Counted from the first letter of the stretch, positions 37,000 to 51,138 are shown. The stretch: DNA of 64,000 nucleotides from Gordionus sp. m RMFG-2023 (GCF_954871325.1 NC_088776.1:58242954-58306953), one strand, 5' to 3'. Notes: generated from the sequence alone by a model not told the origin. Made by a program: numbers and translations.

Positions 37000-37940
37000 A
37001 ATCCTAAAAAGTTTTCAAGTTTATATGTATTCTTTTTAATATAGCTCATTCACTTTAATAAAGATAAATATATCACTTAGCAGATTTTCTTCAATATAGT
37101 AGGTTAGGATATAAAATATAATGAAATATGGATATGTAATCCTTAAACTTCTAAACAATTTAGACCCTAAAATTACTTCATAAATAATACATCTTTAGTT
37201 GAAACCTGAAAAAAAGGCTTTTGATATATTAATCAACTTAAAAAAATTATTTTTAAAAATATATGTGTTGTGAATTTAGAGGCGTAGATCCGAATTTTTT
37301 TTTTTTAATTTAAAAAAAAAAGTAAATTCTTTAAAAATTTTTTTCTTATTGCAAATAATTTTATTTAAAAAATGGTTTCAATTTATAAATAAAATAATAT
37401 AGGATATGAAAATGAAATATATTAAATAAACAAATAAGAATTTTCAATATTATGATTGATAACATGGTTTAACAAATATTATATTAAAAATTATATGTAA
37501 AATATTAAATAACAATAAAAATATAATGTAAATTTTTTCTCTCATAGTTAAATTAGATATATTTAAATTTAATAATAAAATTTATATTGTTGAACTAATT
37601 AGATAGTTTTAAAAATTTTAATTAATTTTTTATAATTTTGAAATAAAAGAAAAATCATTTAATTTGGTAAATATAATGAGAAAATAAAGGGGATCGCTAA
37701 TGTGTTTAGGATTAAAAATTTTAGAACTAGAGTAGTTTACAGATAGTCCAATCGCTTAAATATTGATGCATCTACGATTGAGCATTTTTATAAAATAAAT
37801 ATTTTTACTCCTCTTATTTATACATTTTTATTTTAATTAAAGGAAAGATTTGTCACAATTTTATTTTAAACAGCTTTTACTTTCTTTTGCCGGTTGAGTT
37901 TAAACACACATGAAACGCGAGAGGATATTAAGAAAATCAG
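37000..37940. other. Unit B 3' flank, no gene seen
   Basis: Continues the match to unit A (23510-23800) and then diverges. Low complexity, no frame of interest. Confidence 0.5.
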
Positions 37941-37989
37941 AATTTTATTCTGATAAATTATCAGGACCGTATGATAATTTACTTTGTGA

Positions 37990-38300
37990 TGTCGAATTTT
38001 GATATAAAAATTTTGACAGAATAGAGTACTCTTTGAGACAAAAATATGCTTTGCAGGCCCTTTCCATGTATAATTGCACTTTAGATTCTCTGCCTAATAT
38101 CAAAACATTGCTTTTTATTTTAGTACCGATTAGCACCTGCACTAATGAAAGGTTTTCAACTTTGAAAAGGTTGAAAACCTATGTGAAAGCCTTTTAAATG
38201 GATTCGCAATATCGAATATTTATAAGGAGATTATTCTAGATAAATTTATTCTAGATGAATTAGTCAAATCTCAGAGAAAAGTAGACCTCTCTTTAAAATG
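37990..38300 (+). pseudogene. hAT transposase dimerisation-domain remnant
   Basis: A plus-strand frame reads 'ILVPISTCTNERFSTLKRLK', the hAT C-terminal signature (.PIST...ERFSTLKR.KT..). 'MDSQYRIFIRRLF'-like sequence follows after a stop. It resembles ZMYM1-type hAT elements. Further 3', 38415-38480 and 38640-38665 hold 'ctcggcccttcccg' and 'ggtccgacccgacccgac', typical of some hAT subterminal regions. Confidence 0.7.
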
Positions 38301-38867
38301 ATAAAATTGTTTTTATATTCAAAACGTAATTATAATGAATTGTTAGTCTAATATTTATTTATTATACTATTTTTAATAAAAATATTGCATTTGCACAAAG
38401 AATTAGTGAGAATCGGGCCTAATTTTTCAAGCTCGGCCCTTCCCGAAATTATTTTAAAAAAGTTTTGTCGGTCTGGTCCTAATTTATTTAAATATAGAAA
38501 TTCATTTTTATAATTACTCAAAATAAAATATATATGTTGTACGGCGTCTAGTTTTTACAAATAAAATCAAATATTTATATTTTACATCAAAAATTTAACA
38601 TAGAATTGATATATTTAGATATATTTTAAAAAATTTTCAAGGTCCGACCCGACCCGACTCAAACCAATTTATTTTAAAATATTTATGAATAAATACTATA
38701 AATTATTTTAGACGAAAAATTTCGAATAAATGAATCTATAAATACAATTATTCGAAGAATAATATAATTTTTTACTCGAGTTTTTGAATCAAATAATTGC
38801 GTTATTCATATTCTTAAAATACGAATCGAATATTGAATAATTCGTTTTAGGATATTTTCAACTCGAT

Positions 38868-38868
38868 C

Positions 38869-38899
<31 letters not shown>

Positions 38900-38901
38900 A
38901 A
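38868..38901. repeat. Short (AAAG)n array
   Basis: About eight AAAG units at the position matching the giant AAAT/AAAG arrays of unit A. Confidence 0.95.
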
Positions 38902-41900
38902 TCATTGTCTAAATTATTATAAAAATTTGGGTTCGTTACACCAAAAAGTTCATATTAGTCAAAATAAATCACTAAAAATTTAATATTTTTATTAACATCC
39001 AAAATTAATTAGCAATAATAATGTTAGCAGAAGGGCTTAAAGACCTACAATGCGCATCTGTACATTTAATCAAAATATTTTAAACTAATTATAATTGTAA
39101 CAAATTAAGTCAATTAGCAGCCAACCAATATCATTCACAAACACGTATTGTTGCCCAAAGTCTATACAATTTACCTTAGCCTTCCCGTTACTTAAAGAAA
39201 TGCAAATTTCTTTGAATACTTCAATAACTTAAAGAGTAAAATAATTCATGTTTGACATTAATTCCATAAATTGCATAACATTTAAACAATAGTTTATAAT
39301 CGTAACATACTTAAAACTTTAACAGATCTGCCAACGTTTCATAGAATATTTAACTGACAAGTTATATAATATAATTAATCAATCTTGTATCATGGCAACA
39401 ATGTTTATTTCTTAATTCATTGAAATCTAATTTATAGGATAGAGAATTTTTAAGTTATCACACTTTGCAGAGAACTACGCCCTTGTAGATAAAGATCATT
39501 CTTGCTCAAACAATTGGTCAAAAAAAATAATCCAGCAACACTTCATTCATTTATGATTTATTATCATCTTTCTGTTTACATTCGAATGCACATGTATACT
39601 TCCGATCACTTGACCTTATCCCCTTTTCATTTCATTGTTGCTTGCACCATTTTTTATCTCAAATTGTATAAATTATTTACAAAAATCTAATCTCTAATTA
39701 AAATAGACTGGAGTTTTTATTCCTGTGAGAGATGTTGTCGACTTTGGGATTATTTTTGGTTAAGCACAACAAACTGATATACAATGTATTATCAATAAAA
39801 ATTATATAGTTTTTAATGTAAACATCTATGATAAATGGGTAAGAGCCTTAAAAAATATGACTTACCGAGTCATGAGTGTGTATAAAGTTTTAAGCTTCGA
39901 ATGGATTAGGCCTAACGTGCTTTTACAAAAAATGACCTGGCGTGGTTGAGCATGAATGAATATTTTTGCGTGAATTAAGGAAAATATACAGTATTTAGTC
40001 AAAAAAAATGAATAAACTATCAAAATTTTTCAAAATGTCTATTATTTGTATTTTATAGCAAAACCTTACATTTTTTAGTATTCGAATTTATCAATTTTAA
40101 ATCCTATCCTATCATTTCAAAAAAAAACCAATAAAATTTTGTCAGCCCCATCGTTCGGTTTTGCATTGTTATTTTCTAAAGCCAATAAAATTTTACTAAA
40201 GGAGAGACGATCGCAATCAAAATATAAAAAATATTGTTTTTATCCTTTTTATACATAAATGCGACTTAAATAGTGAATTCATAATTCTTGCAAAAATATA
40301 TGACGATTTCATTTCCTGTAAAATTATGAAAATAATTAAGGTATTTAATATTTTTTAAATAAATATTTCTTGTGATGTATTTTGTTTATAAAACTGTTTT
40401 TTTTAAAAAAATGATGTAGATCTAAATTATTACATCCCGGGTTACTGGAGGTGAAACAGAAGGCCCCAGATTTCAAATTAGTAGGCGAGATTAGGTAGAG
40501 TGTGCAACATACCCCGTACCTTCGTTCTGTAATTCAGTTTATTTATTTATTTTCTTTTTCTCTCTCATTAATGTGGAATATTATATTGTTTAAAAATCAA
40601 AAAACAATAATCTATAAAATACATCAATAATTAAAAAATATATAAGTTATATCTACCAAAAAATTTATTCTATCTCTATTTTAAATATATTTTTTTAAAA
40701 GTCCAATAAAAAAAAAACTATTTAAGTTAACTTAGTCATAATGTCCAATAGAAATACAACTAGATTGGCAACTTTTGATAGATATTTTTTTGCTATAAGT
40801 ATCTATCTTTTGAATTGCCAATGATCATTTGTAATATTTCCCTATCGTTTTGTATAATTTTAGGGCTCGCGTACAATATAGCCACGGGTATCTGAAATTA
40901 CGAATAAATAAAAGATTGTTTAGGCATCTATATATATTAATTTTTGATATTCCTGCTCTCATCATGGAGTTGGGAGAAAAGATCTGGCAAAACTATTTTA
41001 GCAGAAAAGGGAATACTTTTTCCTAGGGATTAGGATGATCATATCGTATGTGGTTTAGTTCTCAAGATTAAGGACGGGGCTTCCGGCGACTTAGCGTAGA
41101 AAGTGTAGTCTTATTTTAAAAAAAATGGTAGTGGCCTTGGCTGTTAAAGAGAGCACACATATAGTTGGAGTTAAAATTCACAGCTTAATCGGAGACTAAT
41201 AGCTACTCTAAGCATCTTTAAGTAAGAAATTTAGATTATAACTAGGTATATTTTCTAACCAATTTTGCGCTTGGCTAGAAGGTGGAATTCTTTAATTTGT
41301 TAAAGGATGAGTATTGTTTACCATTCTGGAAACTGTGAGTTTTAAATGGAATTTCAATGCTTAAGCGAATTGAGGCAATTTACATCCTCAACACTGCTAA
41401 TGTTTATTGAGAGATTTTTTTAAAAAAATCTAATTTTGCCGAAGATGTATATTAATATGGGGCGGAATTTTAATATCTACTCTATAGATTTCAAATAAAT
41501 TTGTAACGAACTTTTGAATATATTTTAAATTTTTATAAAATTTTATCTGGAAATAATCGAATATAAAATTTATTTCCAAATTTATTGTGAAATTGTCCGA
41601 TTTATCTAGGGTAAGTATCGTGTATATGGAATACATTTTTAGGCCAGATTTTTTTTCAGATTTAAAAAAAACGGTCAAAATAATTAATAACATAAAATTG
41701 AACAAAACCCATCAAATCTAACTACCTCACCTAATTATTTTATATTTACCCATATTCTTGAAAGCCTATTTAAAAGCCTATTTAAAAGCCTATTATTAAT
41801 TGTATAAATAATTATATAGTATTATTTAGGAGGTTAAAAGCTTTCGTTTCTATTGGGAATCATACAAAATAATAAAAAATTACCAGAGATATGACATTTT

Positions 41901-42049
41901 ATTCAAAAATGAGGAAATGATCGTTCTTATAATTGATTTACTATCATCACAAATAGTCATGGCTAAACTAATTTTTGTAAGATCTAATTAGATATGACAT
42001 TCGACTAGAATAGAGAACGCATCGGAAAGAATGATTGATATCAATATCA
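38902..42049. other. Spacer between gene copies B and C
   Basis: 38900-40350 matches the unit A 3' flank. 40430-40530 and 40860-41300 are less AT-rich ('cccgggttactggaggtg', 'ggacggggcttccggcgac') but show no frame or known motif. A 13-bp unit 'agcctatttaaa' repeats three times at 41762-41795. Confidence 0.45.
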
Positions 42050-42958
42050 CATATGAACAATATTATTGATATATTTTGTCGAATTAATATTTTAAACAAA
42101 AGGAATATAAAAATGTCGAGTTTGGAAATTAAACATAATTTGTATACTGCTAATATATCATAATTAGAGTTATAAATAGTGGTTATAAGGTGTAACCCTC
42201 CCAATTAATTAGGATTTATGAATTACATCCTATATTATGTTTTTCAAATAAACTATATAACCCTGACTCTCCTATATGTATAATTTATAATTAATCTAAC
42301 CAAATGCGACATACTCCTTCTTGAATGCTAGGGCCTACATTAAGGATTTTTAACTTAAATACTTTGAATAAAATGATACAACATTATGCTGTGCCAAAAA
42401 TGTGTAGGAAGGAAGAAATTGTTTTGCGTTTATTTATAATCTATAAACATTGTTAAGATACCTAATCAATTCCAACAACATTTATTTGTATAACGTTTAT
42501 ATTAGAGAAAAAAATTTAATTAATATTTAGGGAATAAAAAATAATGTAATATCTTTTTCTAATATTCGTTGTTTTTTAATATATATTATATTTTATTAAC
42601 CATTGACCAATATTCGAGGTTAAGTTTTAAATACTGAAAACCTTTTTAAAATAATTTTGATATTTTTTGTTGTCCACATTAAATAATTTTCATATAACGA
42701 GATTACTCATTATACAATGTTAAATTTGAAATCTATACTAAAACACGATAACAATTTTTTTTAATAATTTCTGCGCACACAATCTTTTAATTTTTAAGGT
42801 AAAGAATTAATTTTTTATAATTATAAAATGAATTATTTTCTTTTAATACGATAAGACTCGTTAAATATTTTGTAATAATTCCCTTTAAAAATAAATTGGA
42901 AAAAAAAATATTTTTTTTTAAAAAAATAATATTATTTACTCTAAGAATTTTCAAGAAA

Positions 42959-45900
42959 ATGATATTCATTTTATTCCTGTGCATTTTGGTTAGTATTAAA
43001 GCCCACCCAGAAGGTTTAAATAAAATGTTTAATTTAGTGTTAAACAGCTCGTTTTGAGTCGATTTTCCAAAACGGCTAACTCAATATTTTAGCCAGAAAA
43101 ATATTGCTTAAACCTCAAGATTTCGGTAATATATGTCTAAACCTTTGTTCCTTCTATGAGCAAAATCTTCAGGCTTGCGTAATTATTCTGGATGCAATAT
43201 TGAGTTTAACCGTTTTTAAAAATTTTGGCTCAAAACGAGCCGTTTAAAGACACTAGTTTAATTATATTAGAAATAGATATATCCTTGTATAAATTAGATA
43301 GCGTAGTAGGTAGGAAATTTCTATTTTATCGACCTGGTAGGAAGGAAAAAAAAATATAAGTTTAATATATCGGAAAATCGAATGAATCAAAGAAAAATTA
43401 TTTGTCCTATTATTCCATTCTCCTCCATTTTGTGCTAAATTTATCTAGCTAAAAAACCGTAGAGGGTGATTCATATTTACTTTTCTCCAACTGAGTGAAG
43501 TATTTTAATTGGTTTATTTACTAAATTTTATTTTTTACCAGGATGATTGTATGTCTTTGATAAATATACAAGAAAAATTAAAGACTTTTTTTGATTTTAC
43601 TGAAGATATCTGTGGTGACACATATCCCACCTTAAATCTTGTGATCCCATTTTATGTTTCGTTAATCGAACATTTAAACTCATTTGACCACACTTTTATA
43701 AACACCCTCAATGCGATTGAGAAAATAGAAAACTATTACAACTTAACAAATATTGAAACAATAATGTCAACGATATTAGATCCAAGACTAAAATTAGAAT
43801 TTTTCAACAATTACCAAGATCATATAAAATAGATACAATAAATTATTACAAAAATTCAAGGATGTATACAATGAATACAAAGTGAAATACAATATAAATA
43901 CAACATCAGATAACGCAATAATACAGTCAAATATGGATAGAATCTTTAAACAAAATATCATCTTACCAATATGCGAGGTTGAAACTTATCTTAATGAATT
44001 AAGAATTACTTCTAATACGAGCCCTCTAGAATAATGGAGATTGCATGGGGATCGTTTTCCTGTGTTGTCGAAAATGGCAATTATTGTCCATTCAAGGATT
44101 TTCAGCTTCATGTGAGCAGTTATTTTCAGTGGGGATAAATATGATAACAAAAAATAGAATGTCCTTAAAGGAAAAAACCATAAGAAAGACTTTATGCTTA
44201 AAAAACTGGTTATTATCAAATTCAGATCTAGCATAATTGTATTTTTTATGCATTATATTTTGATGTTTATAAAAGAAAATTTTAATAAAATTTGGAATAT
44301 TATATTGAAGAAATAATGTATAGCAAAGAATTTAGATATTTTTATAAGCAATTCTAATTATAAAAATGAAGGTGCCAACTTGTTTGGATAACATTTATAA
44401 AATTATTGGGTTTTATTTCGCTTATTTTCTGTAAATTTTGATATGCTAATGACAATTAGTTAGTTTTTTTTAGTTAAAGTGACCTTTCAAAACATCCACA
44501 TCTGTTTATAATTATTTTTTGCAAAATAAGCTTTAGAAAAATTTTCGAATCGAATAAAATATTCGACGAATCGAATCGAATAATAAATTATTATATTCGT
44601 AAGAATACAAATAGCACAAATATTCAATTCGAAATTTTGAATCGAATACGAATAATAGTATTATTCGATTCGATTTGTTTTTTTGTAGGCCTAATTTCTG
44701 GCTATGGCCCTGTATATCAATTATGTAATAATTCTATTGCCTATATATATATACATGATATAGTTATTTCTATTTTGATTTAGTATATAATTATTATATA
44801 TTGATTTTATTATAATAAAATTATATTAAATTTTTTATTCTGTAAAAAATTTTTTTTTAAAAAAAAATAGTTATAACGACAGAATTCAGAAAACTGTGTT
44901 GGGGACACCTTTATGAAGAATATCCTTATAAATTCAATGTATACGTTTCTAGAGATGAATTTCTGTAAGAAATCAATAATTTTTTAATATTATACGTGCC
45001 ATAAAAGAATTTGCTTTAGATCACATTTAATTGAAAACAATTTTCTTTAAACTTTTATACCTTCAAAATAACGAATATTTCTGTTTCTATTGGTATAACC
45101 TAACAACACACACACATGATTTGATGTAATTATAAAGAAGTCAAATTGTAAAATGAATTTCTTGTAAGTCAATCCTTTTTTTTAGCGGAAACGAAATTGA
45201 TTTTATACCAGAAGTTTCTCCAGTTCTGGGAAAAAAATCGCGAGTATCAAAAATTAAAAAAAAATTATTTACAAATTAATTTCCACTATTTCTCGTCGCA
45301 TGTTTCGCAATATTTTTAGATATATCATCTCCAGTATTTTAGTTTATAGATTCAGAAATAATAAAAATAAATATAAGAATCATTTAAAATAAAAGATAAA
45401 ATGAAACATATTAAAGTTTTAAAAAATAGCAGAGTTGTTAAAAGATACTTTTTAAATGGATCTAGATACAAATACAGATACAGCGTCTAAAAAGTTATTA
45501 AGATACAGATACAATTTTAAAATGTATCTGTATACAGATACAATTTTAAAATGTATCTGTATACAGATACATTTTTTTATGCTCTTATAGGTTTGCATAA
45601 ACCTAAATTAATATTATATTGTGAAAATTCATGAAATGAGCTAAAAATTTATTGACGCGATATAACATTTATCAGAATATAACTAAAATTATAATTTTAA
45701 TATAATATATGAAAATATATGATTAAATAATTATTAGATTTCAGTAATAAAATATTTTCAAAATTTTGATCATTTAGGCATCCTCGTTTATCTGTGAAGA
45801 CATTTTTAGCAACACTAAATAGTCTTTCCACAGGGGCGCTTGAAGGAATTGTAGTGTTATATTTAATAAATAACAATTTTATATCAGTTCTTTAAAAATG

Positions 45901-48173
45901 CTAAAATCTCTACATTTATTTTTGAAAAAGTTATTTAAAATTTGTTGATTATCAAAATTTAAATCATTATTAGAAATTATATCTGCTGTAGGGTACTGAA
46001 AAAAATCTGAAATTAAATTATTTGTTTTTTTTGGCAGGTTATTTGCTTGCAGTCAGTTGATGACTTTGATAATTCACCAGCTAATCTTTGTATCAATTGT
46101 TTTCTTTTATAATGGCTGCATGCCATCTATAATAAAAGCAATAATTAAATCATCTAAAGTGCCTTGAGTTAAAGTCAAAGGTCTTTTAGCAAAAATGTTA
46201 TTGGAGGATGAGCCTTGCCAATATTTTCTTTAGTATTTTATTTTCCTTCCCCTTTTTTATTTTTGTTAACAAGGTTGGATATTTTCTCTTAAAATTTTAA
46301 TTAGAATTTTAAATATATAATATCTATACCCTTATGTGCTTCACGATATTGCACGTTGAAGTCATACTGACGGATATTTTTGTATTTTTAGGTAGACACG
46401 GCAAACCTTTTACCATCAGAGAATTAATTGTTTTCTTTGTTTTGAGATATTATTTTAAAATATGCTCAATTTGGCCATGGTAAAGCAATAGAACTTGTTG
46501 CTTCCTCTTCTTCATCGATATAGATCTAAATAAATATATAAACTTAAAAATTTAGTTATAAAATAAAATTTACCATTTCCATATTGTAATATTAAAATTT
46601 GTATGGTTTATTGATAAACTCGGACATAATATTTAAATTAATGAATATTTATATATATTTTTTATATATAAGTTTTAATATTTTATGTATATATAATTCT
46701 TTATTATAGTATTAATAAATATTAATATATAATATATATATATTTATTTATTTCATAAGCTCATATGAAATAAAATAAATTTTACAGTCAAATATTTTTA
46801 TTTACAATAAAAAAGGGGTATATAAAATGTATCTTAAAAAGTATCTAAAAACAGATACAGATACCTCTAAAAAAATATCTAGATACAGATACAGATACCT
46901 TTCTAAAAAATCTATCTTGATACAGATACAGATACTACATTTTTATAACTAGATACAGTATCTAGATACTTGTATCTAGATACTTTAACAACTCTGAAAA
47001 ATAGTAATATATCATTTAAAAGTGATAATTTTAAACCTATAAGATAAAATTTTAATTATAAAAAAATAAATAAAAACTTTTTAAATTTAAAATAAGTCAA
47101 CTGTCTTAAATTATTATCGAAAAAATTTAAAATATCTTTAAGAAAAACAATTATAATGAAGAGGAAATGAAAGAAAATATGAAATTATTATTATAAAATA
47201 AACATTAAAATAGAAATAATTGAAAGAAAGGGGTCATTGCAAGTAAATGAAAGAAGGCAATAATAAAATTGAGTAAATATTGACGATTAGATGTTAATGC
47301 TGACAGCGTTGAGGCCGTTTGCAAGACATGGCCACAAACCTATCTAATGTTGATTGGCATTTTACCAAACTAAACTTTAAAACATTTTATCTTTATAAAA
47401 TCAGGATAGTGCAAAAACTTTGATAATTAAAGATAGCATGATCTTAACTATTATAACATTTCATCATAATATATATACTTTAAAATAAAATTTTCTCATA
47501 TATGAATGTATATTTTTTTTAAAAGGTTCTCGGAATTATATCTTGATAGAAATAATAACACAATAACATCCTATATCGAAGGGGTTGATATAAACCTAAA
47601 TACATTTTCAACAAATAATATAATCAATAAAACTGTGCTTTTCTTTGAGAATCTTCAGTTATTGAACATAATAAGGTTGAACGAACTCAATCTAACATTA
47701 AAAATTAAAGCTGAAGTGAGTAGTAATTATTATTACATTATAGTTACTTATTTTTTTTTAGTTTGAGATTGGTTTGAACAGTAAAGACGCAATGGTTAAG
47801 CTATGTATGGTGCCGTTAAACAGTGGCATATCACACATGTGTATGGAATTCATGGACGCAAATGTGAGTTAAAATTTTATTTTAGCAACAAAATATAGGA
47901 AGGAGGGTAAGGAAGGAAGGAAGGTAATGAAAAGTGTAAGCTTAATAAATATTTTTATTTATATATTATTATTTTTATATATAGTTTATGATAAACGTTA
48001 GCAATCACAGGGTATCATTGGAATTATTTTATTGGAACTACACAAGTTTAAGCATATACAGAGATCATATACTATACCACTTATCATGGAGGATACCAAA
48101 TATGAATTTATATCAATTTCATTTTATAGGTAGAATTTATAATGTATCTTGCAATCTCACCATCTGCATTTGA
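42959..48173 (+). CDS. Unrecognised secreted-protein family gene, copy C (complete, five exons)
   Basis: Exons: 42959-43013, 44871-44964, 47526-47715, 47762-47863 and 47985-48173, total 630 nt, 209 residues, stop TGA. Exon 1 is a signal peptide, MIFILFLCILVSIKAHP. Exons 1-4 equal copy B in length to the base. Donors are GTTTAA, GTAAGA, GTGAGT and GTGAGT. Exon 2 has 'KLCWGHLYEEYPYKF', exon 3 'SYIEGVDINLNTFS' and 'NELNLTLKIK', exon 4 'LCMVPLNSGISHMCMEF', exon 5 'HLSWRIPNMNLYQFHF' and 'YNVSCNLTICI'. Many changes from A and B, none disrupting, argue for a real gene. Intron 1 holds a MITE and an hAT remnant, intron 2 a 1.57-kb hAT element, intron 4 a short GGAA array; intron 3 is 46 bp. Extracellular role is inferred from the leader and sequons; function unknown. 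Confidence 0.87.
43035..43255. mobile_element. 221-bp hAT-type MITE (TAGTGTTGTT family) in intron 1 of copy C
   Basis: Ends TAGTGTTAAACAGCTCG and, inverted, TAGTGTCTTTAAACGGCTCG, with inner inverted 'cgttttgag' and 'ctcaatattt' motifs. Perfect 8-bp target duplications GTTTAATT (43027-43034 and 43256-43263). Copy B lacks it. Confidence 0.92.
43480..44236 (+). pseudogene. hAT transposase remnant (BED/ZBED-like) in intron 1 of copy C
   Basis: First frame (43509-43832) has 'TLNLVIPFYVSLIEHL', 'NIETIMSTILDPRLKLEFF'. Second part (44025-44236) has 'WRLHGDRFPVLSKMA', then after a frame slip 'SASCEQLFSVGINMITKNR' and 'LKEKTIRKTLCLKNWL', the hAT C-terminal dimerisation domain. Stops and frameshifts lie between. 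AT-rich 'ttcgaatcgaat' repeats at 44545-44690 may be part of its terminal region. Confidence 0.85.
45430..46996 (-). mobile_element. 1.57-kb hAT element (CAGAGTTGTTAAA family) in intron 2 of copy C
   Basis: Inverted termini CAGAGTTGTTAAAAGATAC (left) and CAGAGTTGTTAAAGTATCTA (right, inverted). Perfect 8-bp target duplications AAAAATAG (45422-45429 and 46997-47004). Both ends carry subterminal repeats of AGATAC and TATCTAGATAC. On the minus strand 45760-45895 encodes 'YNTTIPSSAPVERLFSVAKN' and 'TDKRGCLNDQNFENILLLKS', the hAT dimerisation domain. The rest of the transposase is decayed (45900-46500). The 162-bp element at 51424-51585 is its MITE. Confidence 0.93.
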
Positions 48174-51138
48174 ATAAATGTTACAAATTAACAATTATAC
48201 TTTAGATTTTACTGGTATTTACGTTTATTATTACATACACAATTATTTTAAAAAAAAATTAAATAATCTAATAATTTTATCAAAATTTAATTTACTCTAA
48301 GAAATTGTGAAAAACTATCAATCTAACCTTTAATATTAAGTACTTGACATGACAATTTTCTTTATGATTTGGATATTTTTTATGCTTTTATTTTAACATA
48401 AATGGTTTAAGTTTTTTAAATACTTATTTTCTATAAAGAGAATTTTTTTTTATCTGTCATTAATATGATTGATAATTTTATCTTCTTTAGATTAAATTTA
48501 AAAAACCAACATTGAAGAGCTCGTCTAAAATATTTTTTTTTGTAAAATATTTAATATATAATAGTAAAATTAATTTTAAAGATGTTAAAACGAACATTTT
48601 AGTAATTATAAAAATCATAGATCTAAATTCTAGTTTAAATCAAAGAGATAGGATAACTGGGCTATTTCTGTAATTTCAGAAGGATAGAACATACATTTCC
48701 AAAAGAGTTTCTCTAAGGTATGATCAATTAAAGGATATATTGTGTGAGAGGAAGAGTAAAATTATACAATTGGATGTATATTATATACATATATATAAAA
48801 TAATAGTAATAATATTAAAGATATCAGATAATATGTGATAAAATTAGACTGCGCCCTGCAAATTGATATACCAATATTAAAAATAAGTTGTGTATTTTGT
48901 GTATTAATATTAATATAGATATAGCATCATAAATTTTCAAATTCAACATCATGAATAGGTAGAGTCTACAATTTTTAAATATATTTCTCAGACAAAATTT
49001 TAAAATACAAACCTAAATGTAAAAAATAAATAAATAGATATTATATAATTATTAATTAATAATTACTATTTAAATGAATATAAATATCGCCATTATAAGA
49101 TTGCGTAGTCTAAGTAGAAAAGAAAACACAATTAGAAAGATTAATTAATAATCAATTTTTTATTTATTAAACTTATTTTCATCTTTTAAAACATAATTAG
49201 CTTTTTTTAAAATATAATATCCTTTAAACTGCAACTATTTTACCCATTAATTTAATTTTCTAAACTTGAAAACTGGAGCAAAATGGGCAAAGTGGAATAA
49301 TATATTATATATTTTATTGTTGTATGCCATATTTAATCAACTAAAAAACGATTCTCAACTATGTATACCTACAAAAAAATAAGAAATCTAATAAATTATT
49401 ATACGTGGTATGATTAGTGTTGTTAAACGGCTCATTGTTAAACCCATTTTTATAAACGGCTACTCAATATTTTATTTAAAAAAATTATCATGCAAACCTT
49501 AAGATTTTGATCATAGGTAGCACAAAGGTTTGAACATCTATTAACGAAGCTAAAATATTGTGTTAGCCGTTTTTAAGAATCGGCACAGATCGAATCGTTT
49601 AACAACACTAGGTATGATAATTGTGACAAAATCAGATTTTTTTTTTTAAATTTAAAAAAATAATAAAATAAAGTCGATTCAAAATAAATTATCTAAAGTT
49701 GAAAAAATAAAAATGAAACAACACCCATTTAATTATACCTGAACCTAAATCATTTAGTATTCATCCATATTCTTAGAGATCTGTTCAATATTAGCTTATT
49801 ATTAATTGTATAAAATATTGTTGTTAGAAGAAGAATTAACATGTAACCTATGACATTATGCTCAAAAATGAGTAAATGTTCGTGTTATGACAAAAGATAA
49901 TTGCTATTTGAATATAGAGAAATACTTTTGCAAAAAAAAAATCGAAAACCTTTTTTCTCCCTTATTAATAAGCTCACCTTCAAATATAATCAGAAATACA
50001 CCGATAACACTTTTAAAACAAAAATTCAAAATGTTTAATAAGAATTTGGGCTAAATTAGCGGAAAGGAATATCCTATTTAAATATAATTATTGGGTGCAC
50101 CTATACAATTTTTTTTATCGATTATTGATTTCTATAATCCAACTGGCCAATCCATAATGACTAGCTGGCTGGCACTGATAATTTGTTATATAAAAATTAG
50201 TGGAAAAATTACCATATATATTGAATTTTAAATGATATATTATATGTAATCCATTATTATAATTGAGCGTAGGGAAAATTATAATTATTTATATGTGATT
50301 ATAATGAGAAGATATAAATAAATTATTGTTCCTCTAGATAAATATAACTACTATACAAGTTTTAATGAGAGTCGCTCACAATCATTTACATAAATGGGAA
50401 TCTATATTGGAATAAATGTCTAGACGCACGATTCGTTCGTCTAAATGCGTGTATGAAATAAAAACGGTATTTTTTGGTTTCCCGCCTAAATTATTAATAT
50501 TTACGAAAACGGTACCAGCTGATTTGTATTCAACGACTTTAAAATTCAATATTTATATTTTCAATCATTGGGATAGCAAGGTTTTAAAACTGAAAATATT
50601 GTCATTTATAAGGTGAAAAATTGTGAAATATAAATATTATTATTATCATTCCAAATAAATATAAATTTTAATAATAAATTTCTCAGTATTTAATCTAATA
50701 ACAAATATAATTAAACGAAAACGTGACTTTGATGTTGAGATTATGTAGAGAATAATCCTTACCCTGCGTATACACTTATCGTCAATTCGCGGAGAAAGTA
50801 TATAAAAATTAATGTAAAATTATTGTATTTATATCATATTTTTGTATGCATCGCGGCTGATTCGCGCTAACTGTGAATGCGGGATTATTTTTAGTCTATC
50901 TCCTAGCAAACAATTTAAATCGTGTCATTTTAAACCACAAAGTTTTTTTTAAAAATAGACTCCAAATTTATTTTGGGCAAAATTTATATAGCCTAACCCA
51001 CCCATATTAATTTTTGGTCAATTATTAAATACCCAATTTTAATTTGCTTTGCTAAGAGGTAGACTTAGATATTACCCTAATTACACCAAATAAATGAGAA
51101 AAAAAAAGGAGGAAAAATATTTTCACACATTTTCAATA
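48174..51138. other. Unit C 3' flank and intergenic spacer
   Basis: To about 49400 this matches the 3' flank of copies A and B. Beyond the MITE at 49415 nothing clear is seen. A 66-codon frame at 50416-50616 begins 'MSRRTIRSSKCVYEIK' and is of unknown meaning. Its 'ccagctgattt-attcaacgact' stretch near 50515 recurs near 55157, so it may lie in a dispersed repeat. Confidence 0.45.
49415..49610. mobile_element. 196-bp hAT-type MITE (TAGTGTTGTTAAACG family)
   Basis: A 15-bp perfect inverted terminus TAGTGTTGTTAAACG at both ends. Perfect 8-bp target duplications GGTATGAT (49407-49414 and 49611-49618). Clearest member of the family shared with 10975-11150 and 43035-43255. Confidence 0.95.

Larger units (their letters stand above)
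27560..40400. repeat. Tandem duplication unit B
   Basis: Upstream sequence (27560-28636) matches unit C (42050-42958), for example 'tacatcctatattatg' and 'gcctacattaaggattt'. Gene and downstream sequence match unit A. It serves as the empty-site reference for the unit A insertions, and carries its own CGCGAA-array insertion at 33941-36980. Confidence 0.8.
42050..49400. repeat. Tandem duplication unit C
   Basis: Matches unit B upstream of exon 1 and units A and B downstream of exon 5. For instance 48515-48765 ('gagctcgtct..' to 'tgtgtgagaggaagag') matches 22021-22270. It is the most diverged of the three. An hAT element (45430-46996) is in intron 2, and an hAT remnant and a MITE are in intron 1. 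Confidence 0.8.

Noticed and set aside
30360-45240. Extra exon between exons 2 and 3 of the secreted family (near 30420 in B, 45184 in C)
   Set aside because: Some similarity exists, but B and C differ in frame there, and exon 2 joins exon 3 directly in phase in all copies.
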